Part shown: positions 33,352 to 42,600 of the stretch, one piece after another
How positions within the stretch are numbered: the stretch's first letter is position 1
How the letters are laid out: each line of letters opens with the position of its first letter
Assembly: GCA_963281255.1 (NCBI GenBank)
Contig: OY725491.1
Location: 248,001 to 312,000 of the forward strand
DNA length: 64,000 bases
Reading direction: 5' to 3'
Source of the DNA: Aphrocallistes beatrix
Taxonomy: Eukaryota; Porifera; Hexactinellida; Sceptrulophora; Aphrocallistidae
The notes under the pieces: model-generated
The model's database searches: none
What the model was told of the DNA's origin: nothing
Seen by the model: only the letters and a program-made list of their open reading frames with translations
Made by a program: the position numbers and the translations under genes

Positions 33352-33835
33352 CAGTCGAACCTGCTATAACGGCCACTCTATCTAACGGTCACCTGTCTAT
33401 AGCGGCTACCAATGAACAGTCCCGTCCGAAATTCCATAATATTGAACCTGTGTATAGCGGTCACCTGCTCAACGCGGCCAGCGGTCACCCGTTTGTAGTC
33501 CCTTACTAACCCTAAAACTGTGTATAACGGCCATCACCTTTTTCACCTTTTTATATGCTTATTACAAGACCTGTCAAGAACGATAAACAAGTTTCATGTA
33601 AAAACTTGATAATTATTGCACTACGTTGATACCTTTTGAGGATTAAGACAATCACCTGTATATAACGGTCACCTGTGTATAACGGTCACCTGTATATAAC
33701 GGTCACCTGTGTATAACGGTCACCTGTGTATAACGGTCACCTGTATATAACGGTCACCTGTGTATAACGGTCACCTGTGTATAACGGCCAATTTTGTCCA
33801 GTCCCTTGGGTGGCCGTTATATACAGGTTCCACTG
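33352..33835. repeat. pogo-like MITE with internal 17-bp tandem repeats
   Basis: TA-flanked, with ends CAGTCGAACCTGCTATAACG and GCCGTTATATACAGGTTCCACTG-type inverted repeats. About eight copies of a unit close to ATAACGGTCACCTGTGT occupy 33655-33790. Confidence 0.85.
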
Positions 33836-34326
33836 TATATCTAAAAGTTAACTTTAGCATATTGCACTTTCAGGAAATTTGAAACTTTCAAACTGTTCAC
33901 ATTATTTGGATTTGGAAAATAAGTTTTGTCTTTGTTTTTATTTTTGTTTACATGGATATATTTCCCTGGCATGATTAAAAGGGTTTTAATCAAAAGAAAA
34001 ATTTGTTATTTCACAATTTTCCATTTTGATTTCAATTGCTTATTTTAATCAAATGATTTGAATTCATTTTGAAAATATGACTTCACAGAGGTAAGCTTAT
34101 ATGATTACAATCAGACACAAGGTACTTATACCACGGTTCAGCCAACCAGATTACAGGTTCAGATATCATATATGCATAGGGACACTATGCTGTGATTTGA
34201 TTGGCTGATATATAAGCAGTGGATTAGGTAGGAATCAATCTGGAATAATGTAAAATAGTTAAAATAATTGATCTGAGATTATTATTTAAAAAAAGGTGAG
34301 CTATGGTTGATTCGTTTTAGGCATAT

Positions 34327-34346
34327 AGGTGTGAAAATATGATTAG
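34327..34346 (+). promoter_or_regulatory. T-box-like composite motif
   Basis: AGGTGTGAAAATATGATTAG, about 500 bp upstream of the TRIM-NHL start. Confidence 0.4.
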
Positions 34347-34510
34347 TCCACTTCAAAGTGCTAAAATTTAGTTTTGTAAACAACTCAATGTGTAGATCTA
34401 TATACAGAAAATTACGCTTGTTGTTGTTTGTTAGTTTCAATTATGCTAGTGGATTAGAACTTCTAAATATTTTCTGATAGAAAGAAACTGAATTATTATG
34501 ATGGTATATA

Positions 34511-34698
34511 CAGTCGACTCCGCTTAATAGGGTCATATCGGTCAGAGGACATTTTGCCCCGATTAAGCGGAGTACCCAATCAACCGAAAGTATTTTGTAT
34601 TAGCTTCTATGTGTGAGAGCTATTCCGGTCCTGCCAAAAGTTACCCGATTAAGCAGTTGACCCGATTCAACAGTGACCCTATTAAGCGGAGTCGACTG
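34511..34698. repeat. pogo-like MITE, CAGTCGACTCCGC family
   Basis: Full TA-flanked copy ending 125 bp before the TRIM-NHL start. 33836-34510 otherwise shows only AT-rich DNA. Confidence 0.9.
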
Positions 34699-34823
34699 TA
34701 CTCCATTTCAGTGTATTTAACTTGGGTATCAAGAGATATATTCGTTTGCTATCCTCAACTTAAAATATAACAAACCATAACATGTCAGTGTAAATGTTTA
34801 TCATTACCAATATAATTAATAGA

Positions 34824-36815
34824 ATGGCCAGTAACAAGCAAGACTCCACATTTGACAAAATCAGCTGTAAGAAATGCCACCAAGTCCTCACGGTAGGTGT
34901 CAAATACCTCGGCTGTCTCCACGTATTCTGCAGAAAGTGTCTCTCCGAAATGATGACACCTGAGTCGGACATTATCTGCCACGCATGCAGGGCTAAAACA
35001 CAGCTGGACTCAAGTGGCATTGAAGGACTGCCATCTTGTTCGATAGGCCAATACGCTCAACTGATTCTAAATATAGCACAGCCAGCTGATGTATTCTGTC
35101 GTAGTTGCAAATCCAATTCACGCCGTGCTTCAATCTTCTGCCTCGATTGCAACTTTTTCCTTTGCAACCACTGCCACACGAATAGTCACATGGTATTCCA
35201 AGAGGGCCACAAAAAGGTGTTAGATATTTCTGAGATGAAAGGGCGGAATCTGGACCAGATCCTGGACAAGTTGAGCATCCCATGTTGTAAAGACCATTCT
35301 GATCAGAAAGCTTGTAACATCACCACTGACAATGAGCTACTGTGTAACTTCCACGACTTCCAATATGGAACTATGCAGCCTGTTAGTTCCGTTATCAGAG
35401 AGCGACATAAAATTATTCATGAAAAAATGCAGACCAGTTTGAAGGTTGCTGAATCAATGAAAAGTCGACTGAATGACCTAAGCGGCTTGGAAATAAGTTT
35501 AAAGAAGGAAGAGACGCAAAATATCGAAGAAGCAAACGATTTTTTTGATAACTTAGTTCAATGCGTTGAGAAAAGGCGAGCTGAGGTTATCCAGATTATC
35601 AAAATGAAATCTCGTCCCGCGCATCAAAATGTTGTCACCGAAGTTGAAAAACAAGAAAAAACGATTGAGAAGTACTTTGACGCACAAGAACACATCAAAT
35701 GGTGTTTAGATACCTACCCTAACACCTTTCTGATCAACGATTTCCAAGCCATTGATTGGTATTTAGGCCATTTCAATTGCGAAATGGGTGTTAAGACTGC
35801 CACTTTGAAGGGGTTATGCTCTTTAGACATTCCTCAATTCAACAAAGACACTGGACTGGAACGTAGAATCTTAGAAGCAGGGTGTGTCGAGGGAGGTAAA
35901 AGTTCAGGACCCCCATCGAGTCCAAGAGCACTATCTCCGAAACCCCCAAAACCCATGGCCAAACCAACTCCAACGAAAAGGAAAATGCCACAACAAAAAT
36001 CCTTAAGCGTGATGCCTTTAGCGGACAAGAAAGGACAACCAGTTGAACCATGGGAGATCGCCTGCAACAGTGAGAATACCATCTACGTACTCGACAGAAA
36101 CTCAAACAAAATCCATGTTTTCGATCGAAACGGGAGAATAATGAACACTCTAATGCTGCACCAACGCCATGCAGTTAACACGTGGGGGTTGAGTGTGGGA
36201 CAGTTTGATAAGTCTGATCGCATAATCGTATCTGACCTCCATTACAAACACATTCTCTTGATGGACACACGAGGCACTGTCATCAGTATCATACGTAACA
36301 CGGATAAGGAATTGTTCGGGCATCCTACAGGGGTGACAATCGACACTCTTAACAACCAAATCGCCATTGTTGACACCTCCCTTAAATTGGTCCACATTTT
36401 CAGCAGTTCACCCAGGTTCATTCGTAGCTTGGGTGGCGATGAGTGGCTTAAAGACCCAACTGCCATTTGCAGTGACAACAAAGGGAACTACATAGTCCTC
36501 GATACCTGCGATCCTTTGAAATTCGTAATGCTGAATTCAAAGCAGAATTTTGTCAAAAAGATTTTTCCACCTTTCGAGCAGATCGCTATTGAGTTGCCTC
36601 AGTGCATCATAGTCAATAGAGAAGGAAATCTGTGCTGGAGTGACAGTAGAACACATTCTATCGTCACTGTTCGCGAAGACGGAAGTTTGGTCGATATATT
36701 TGGCGCCCAAAAGGATTCTAGTGTTAAGTTCAGGAGCCCAGCTGGGATTTGTATTGATACCAACGGGAATATGATAGTAGGAGACGCCCTGAGTTATTGC
36801 TTAATTGTTTTGTAA
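34824..36815 (+). CDS. TRIM-NHL protein (TRIM2/3/71-like), intronless
   Basis: Complete frame of 663 residues from the ATG at 34824 (context AGAATGG). An in-frame ATG at 34794 would add ten residues. RING: CKKCHQVLTVGVKYLGCLHV then FCRKC and ICHAC. A B-box follows (CRSCKSNSRRASIFC, CNHCHTNSH), then a coiled-coil region (about 200-300), a Pro/Lys-rich linker (about 360-410), and six NHL repeats forming a C-terminal propeller (IYVLDRNSNKIHVFDRNGRI, GVTIDTLNNQIAIVDT, GICIDTNGNMIVGD). This order is that of the TRIM-NHL E3 ligases that bind RNA or protein through the propeller. No filamin domain is evident between coiled coil and NHL, unlike TRIM2/3/71. A polyadenylation-like AATAAA is at 36861. 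Intronless. Confidence 0.9.
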   Translation: MASNKQDSTFDKISCKKCHQVLTVGVKYLGCLHVFCRKCLSEMMTPESDIICHACRAKTQLDSSGIEGLPSCSIGQYAQLILNIAQPADVFCRSCKSNSRRASIFCLDCNFFLCNHCHTNSHMVFQEGHKKVLDISEMKGRNLDQILDKLSIPCCKDHSDQKACNITTDNELLCNFHDFQYGTMQPVSSVIRERHKIIHEKMQTSLKVAESMKSRLNDLSGLEISLKKEETQNIEEANDFFDNLVQCVEKRRAEVIQIIKMKSRPAHQNVVTEVEKQEKTIEKYFDAQEHIKWCLDTYPNTFLINDFQAIDWYLGHFNCEMGVKTATLKGLCSLDIPQFNKDTGLERRILEAGCVEGGKSSGPPSSPRALSPKPPKPMAKPTPTKRKMPQQKSLSVMPLADKKGQPVEPWEIACNSENTIYVLDRNSNKIHVFDRNGRIMNTLMLHQRHAVNTWGLSVGQFDKSDRIIVSDLHYKHILLMDTRGTVISIIRNTDKELFGHPTGVTIDTLNNQIAIVDTSLKLVHIFSSSPRFIRSLGGDEWLKDPTAICSDNKGNYIVLDTCDPLKFVMLNSKQNFVKKIFPPFEQIAIELPQCIIVNREGNLCWSDSRTHSIVTVREDGSLVDIFGAQKDSSVKFRSPAGICIDTNGNMIVGDALSYCLIVL

Positions 36816-37142
36816 ATATATTTGCTTTGTTTATTTGTTTGTTGTTTTATGCTTTTTGCCAATAAATATATTTTATCCCAAAATCTGTTTTGTTTAGCGC
36901 TTATTTTTAGCCATAAAAGGGCATTTTTCTTGAAATAATATTTGTATGGAACTATTGTGCTATTTGGAACGTGTGTTTTTTCGTAATAATTATTCTTTTG
37001 ATAAACTAACAAAGCGATATTGTATTGAAACAAGAGACATCCTTCCTCATTTAATCAAGATCTGGTAAGTAGGTATAAAGCATGAATTGGTATCAGTTAA
37101 AAATAAATTACTGATTGAAATTCGGAACTAAGAATTGCGAGT

Positions 37143-38467
37143 ATGCCTGGTAGCGAGCAACCACCGGAGGGAAATGAGTCACCTAATCACAGCCAGCGGT
37201 GGTATACCACCTTTTTCCGAAGTAACACTCCTGAAAAGTTCCATCTGGTAATCAAATTTTTTTTTCACCTATTCACTCTCCAATGTATTCAATGGTGTCC
37301 CAATATCTCAAAGAGTTCAAAAATCATTAAGGTAACTCAGGGCATAGTTTTCATTTTGTTTTTTCTAATATGTTTGCTTAATTTGTTTATTTTGAACTAT
37401 ACTCTGGTCAGCAAAGGACTCTGCCAGGATGAAGCTAATCTGATAGGCGAATATTTAATCACGTTAGCTCTATCTTTAGTTTTTTTCTTAATATATATTT
37501 CCTCTCTAGCTTTCCTTTTTATATATTCTGGAATACTCACCGAGTACAAAGTAATATTCAAGTGTTGGAGACTTGAATGGAAATGTGAATCTATCTGTTC
37601 TTGTATACTTGGCAATTCAGCGTATTTTCTCACTTTTATATTACTAATCGTGACAATAGCATGGAAGTTTATTTTAGATAATTCAGTTGCTTTGATCCAT
37701 CAGAAGTGTTTAGTTATTTGTATCGGTCTGATCCTGTAGGGCAAATAGTTTATGAGGGAATATTTTTTATTCTGAATTTATCGTGGCATTGCACTCCAGT
37801 AGTTTTGTGTCTATTTGTTCGATTCATTTGTCAATATCTTCAATATGAAGTTGATAAAAAGATAAAAGAAACGAGAGAATTCATTCAAAATACAACGGGA
37901 ACAAGTGAAAAATGTTTATTCATGGAATATCTTCAATTTATCAAATACACGACCAAAATTGCGCATAAGTTTAAAGTAATCGTTCCTCTGATTATAGTGC
38001 TCGTCTTCTCAATGACAATTGTTGCTTTCTTCGTTTCAAGAGAAAATAGTATTTTCAAAAGATCTCAAAGATTGACAGAATCTTTCATTCCTTCAGTCTT
38101 CGTTTGGATTCTTTTAGCCATTTCGTACCTAATAATAGCCACAATCCTCATGACTCAGAGCATATACAAGCTCAATTCCAAGATAGATAGATTTTCGGAT
38201 AAAGTTCTTGGAGATGTTGACGTTCATGAATTTGTGAATGCATCGAACCAATCAGAATCAGTGAAAGAGATCCTCGTAAATATATCTTATATTTCAGGCA
38301 GCAAAATGCGTGTTAGGGTTTATCTGTTTGGAGATTTGACTTCAGGATTGTTCCATAGCATTCTAATCGTAGGAATGTCCTCACTGATTCTATTTATAAC
38401 CGAGATGCCGAGTTTAGTGGTTGAAAGTCCCGTATTTAATAACACAAGTAAATTATTTTGCTCATAG
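37143..38467 (+). pseudogene. Orphan seven-helix membrane protein split over two frames
   Basis: Two frames in series: 37143-37739 (198 codons, ATG start) and one open from about 37682 to 38467 with no ATG near its beginning. Their overlap is only 58 bases. Together they give about 440 residues with seven hydrophobic segments: three in the first frame (VFILFFLICLLNLFIL; LALSLVFFLIYISSLAFLF; AYFLTFILLIVTIAW) and four in the second (GIFFILNLSWHCTPVVLCLF; VIVPLIIVLVFSMTIVAFF; SVFVWILLAISYLIIATI; SILIVGMSSLILFIT). The N-terminus lacks a signal peptide. No intron with good sites explains the frame change without removing a helix, so a one-base indel in the overlap (mutation or sequence error) is likeliest. 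I cannot place it in a receptor family. The layout resembles gustatory-receptor-like proteins, but their TM7 signature is absent. Confidence 0.55.
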
Positions 38468-38523
38468 AGTTATATATTTAAAATGCTAAACTAACTACTC
38501 GTGTATCTCCTAATATTATGCTA

Positions 38524-38696
38524 CAGTGGAATTCGCTTATTAGCAACTCGAGTTTTGCTCATAAAATGGTTGCTAATACGCGAAGTTGCTAATAAGGGAA
38601 CAGAATTAACACAAAATCTTCACCTGGGACCTGAAGATTGGTTGCTAATAGAGCAATATTGCTAGTAAGGGAGTTGCTAATAAGCGAATTCCACTG
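38524..38696 (+). repeat. pogo-like MITE, TTAGCAAC family
   Basis: TA-flanked, with ends CAGTGGAATTCGCTTATTAG and CTAATAAGCGAATTCCACTG. The best-preserved copy of this family here. Confidence 0.9.
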
Positions 38697-38950
38697 TATC
38701 TTGTTGTTATCAATTTTATAAGCTAATAATGAGAAGTTAGTTCTTCATCTTATCAAATTGAGGAAAATACTTTAATTCTTATGCTAATATATTCAGTGTT
38801 ATTTAATATTAAGATGTTCAATTAAAGAATTAAGTGGTTTATTTTTGGAAAAAATGATTTCCGATTTTTCTATGAGAAAACTCAATGCTGCCTATGCACC
38901 ATAGTTATTCTCGAGTATAAACTTGAATCCGATTACCAAGTGGATCAAGT

Positions 38951-38970
38951 TAATCATATTTTCACACCTT
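38951..38970 (-). promoter_or_regulatory. T-box-like composite motif
   Basis: On minus reads AAGGTGTGAAAATATGATTA. It nearly duplicates the motif at 34327 although the flanks are unrelated. Confidence 0.4.
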
Positions 38971-39046
38971 CAAAATATTTTAAGATAGAGAAATGAGATT
39001 CAAAGGTCCCCTTAGCTATTTTTCAATGTACGTATTAATATTACTA

Positions 39047-39342
39047 CAATCAAACCTCTATATTGAACACCTTCGGGACACGAGTTTTGTTCACTATATC
39101 GAGGCAGAAGTGTTCACTATCAGAGGTGACCAGGGTTTCCGTGGGAATTCCCACAGATTCCCATATGGGATGGGAATGACTTTAAGGCTATGGGAATTCC
39201 CTCATGTGGCAATCTGTGGGATTATATAAACATCTGTGGCATTTCCTGTGGGTTTCTGGGGATTATGTGGGATTTCCCACAGAAATCCTGTGGGAATGGG
39301 AATTGAAATTCCATTCCCACGGCAACCCTGGAGGTTTCACTG
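39047..39342. repeat. pogo-like MITE with nested hAT-like MITE
   Basis: Outer TA-flanked element with ends CAATCAAACCTCTATATTGA and GGAGGTTTCACTG. Inner element 39131-39330 starts CAGGGTTTCCGTGGGAATTC, ends ATTCCCACGGCAACCCTG, and is flanked by 8-bp repeats GAGGTGAC/GAGGTTTC. Confidence 0.75.
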
Positions 39343-39644
39343 TATTTACACATCGCATCCTTCTAGCGCTTAATAGAGCTGCACTATCGCTATGTCGAAC
39401 AAACTTTTCAATTAATATAATTTTCCTAACTATCTTTGAGCACATTTCCAATTACAATTCAAGAGCAATAGTTATTATTACAAACAATTTCTAATAGCAA
39501 AGGAAGAGATTAATTAATTCCAAAGAACAAAACTATAAAAGTTGATGAAAGCCTAAAAATATTCACAAACACAGAATGCACTATATATATAAGCGCTTTG
39601 TTACAAGCAAGTTAATTATAGAATAGACACCTGGACTTCACACC

Positions 39645-42600
39645 TCACAATATGCTCTCCTTTTTCACGCGGGGGCTCTGAGGAAGAGGCGCCAAATCGA
39701 AACCTGGATTTGTATCTGCAAAGTGTTGCTGGGGTTGGTTTAAAATTTTGGTTTCCCTTAGCTCCAAGTTTTCCCTTTCAAGATTCTTGATAGTTCTCTG
39801 GTATTGTTCAACGAAATCAGAATCGTTCAGTTCAGATTTAGTGCCTATCTCTACTCCATATTCGAACTTTCCATTCCAATCCCTTATTATCAGCACTAGG
39901 AGAGGGACGAACAAGAGATTTGTCGTGGCGGCTACTGCGACTAGTATACAGATCACCACCAATCCGAAACGGAGATCAGCCTAAATAGACATATAAGGAC
40001 TATAAATAGTAAACGTTTGTATGTTTTGCTAGATTAGTTAAGTAATTTATATACAGTGTGTGGCCCTGTTAGGTCAAAATTGGCCAGGGCCAAACTTTTT
40101 CCGAGGGACCAATTTTAGTCGCCAAAATTGGCCCGGGGATCAGTTTTGGATGCCTAATTTTTGGGGATTAACCGTAGAATGCCCAGAGGGGACACAGTGT
40201 CCCCGATATCGCGGATGTCTCCCAGCCATTTTCTATGGCACTAAAGCCATAAAAGTGCGAAGCCATATAAATGCTGGATATTCTACGGTTAAATGGCAAA
40301 AAAAATGCCCGAATCACTTCTGGCTTCGGGGGACCACTTTTAGCATTTTTTTCGTGACAGTCCCTATCGTAATCAGATTTATATAATCTCCGTTTTTGGC
40401 ACTTACCTGTTCCACAATGAACTGGTGACAGATTATTCCAATCACTCCCAATATCCCCACAGTGTACAGGCTAATCCCCACCCAGATGTTCTCTCGATGC
40501 TTCTTGTACTTAATGAAACGTGTGTCGAATGCTATAACCATTGCAATCACCATTATGATCGCCTTGCTTGCGATGAGGAGTCCGATCACGATGTTGCCGT
40601 CTACATCAAAGTCTGTACCACAGTTGTATTCTATTATACTGACTGGGAGATTCTGGACTATGGATGTAGATATTTCTCTCTGCAATCTACGATAATTGTA
40701 TTAATTTATCATAGATTTTGCCTAGGGGTCAATTCTATTTATAGAATATACCCCACACTTTTAGGGTTTCCTTAATTTGAGACTGGATAAATTGAAGAAT
40801 GAACAATTTACTGTAAAACTTTATTTAAAGAGATAGGAAAGAAATTTAAAATCCTCTGGAGATTATTTGAGTAAACAACTTACGTGAATCTGATCTGAGG
40901 TATCGCACTCCATAAGATCAAGTACACAACATCAAAAATCAGAAAAATTCCCAAACAAAGGAACAGATGGTTTTCTGTGAGTTGGAATTTCTTTCTGCGT
41001 CCAACATTTTTGAGTTTGTATTCTTTGATATAAAACGCATAGGCCATTTTGAGGAACAGTGGATAGAAGGAAATTGTGAACCCAATTGTCAATACCCAAT
41101 TGATTACGTTACAAGTGATATTGAAACCCACTTCGTTCGATGGTAAGTATTCTAAATTTGGAATTTGTAGCAGGATAGTTCCGATATATAGAATGAGGGA
41201 ACCTATAAATAAATCATAAAACATTGAATTAAATGAATTACAATTAAATCCTTTATTTTTACAAAAGTAGAGCTGTTTTTTATTAATAAACGATTACCCA
41301 ACACATAGTTATGTGAATTATCGAGCAAAATGGCAGATTATTTAACAAAGTGAGAGTAACTTTACATCCATGGTTGAAACTTGAAAATACTATGTTAATG
41401 GAACATATTATTTTTAGAGCAATTATGAAAAGTAAACTACATCTATATTATCATACTTGCCAAATATCCTGTTTTGGCGGGACGTCCTGCTTTTTCGGAC
41501 AAATGTGTGTAATGTCCCGCAGAAAACGTCCTAAAAAGTGGAAATGTCCCGATTTTCAGTGTATAGGACTAATACAAATACACTATGTCCCAATAAAATA
41601 TTACTTATGTCCCGATCAAACGCTTTGTCCCGCTTTTTCCTTGAAGAGGTTGGCAAGTATGTATTATAATCCATCAAAACCTACCAAACAGTGTGGTGAT
41701 TGTGAGCAGAGGAGTATTGCAGCTAATCGCCTTGTGCTTCCACTTGACAATAGTTATAGCGATAAAGACGGATGACGTGACGACTCCAATCAGTGCTATG
41801 ACCAGGAATATAATGAACTGTGCGAGTGAAATGAAACTTGGCCGCACTTGGGACCCATCGCTTGGCGGCCCATCTCCCGGCCAATCCAGTGCATCCGTGA
41901 GGTTAATCTCAAGCCCGTCTCCGGAACTGGTCCCCACAACCCGGCGTAATCCGCTGCGGTATTGGTCGATTATTACGTCAGCGAACCGATCGCCTCCTTC
42001 TGTGAACTTAATCGTTCCGGTTGTACCTATATTTAGCATTCATATATGTATATATATCTTATATATTAAAACACTAGGATTTTTGTCCGTTTGATTGAAG
42101 AATTAGCAATTCGTAGAGATACGAAAATTGGCATGTAGGTGTTAAATGATGAATCTACGATTATGTTCGAAGTTCTAAGCGAAATTTTCACACCTCTGCA
42201 AAAAAATGGAGAACAATTTTTCACACCTTTTCTATACAATACTATGCAATGGCTTCACTCTCACAATAGAAATCATTGTACGACACTATTGTAGGCTGTC
42301 ATTGCAGAGTTGCACGCGGGCCGAAATTTGTAACCGCGGCCCGCAATTTTAAGTTATCCCGGCCCGCAAGAAGCCCGCATAAATATTTTTGGCCCGCTTT
42401 ATAGGTTACTAACTATAGAGAGACACTTAGGGAATCCTTTTATGGGAGTGAGTTTCTGCAAACACAAATAAGTGGAAACTAACAAAGTTCCATTTACGTA
42501 AGTATGCCTTAATTGGTACCTCGTGACAATTCAAAACATCGTCTCGGTTGTCATTGCGGGAAGTCCTGCCAAGATTTCCGGCCGCGGAGCCCGCAACCTA

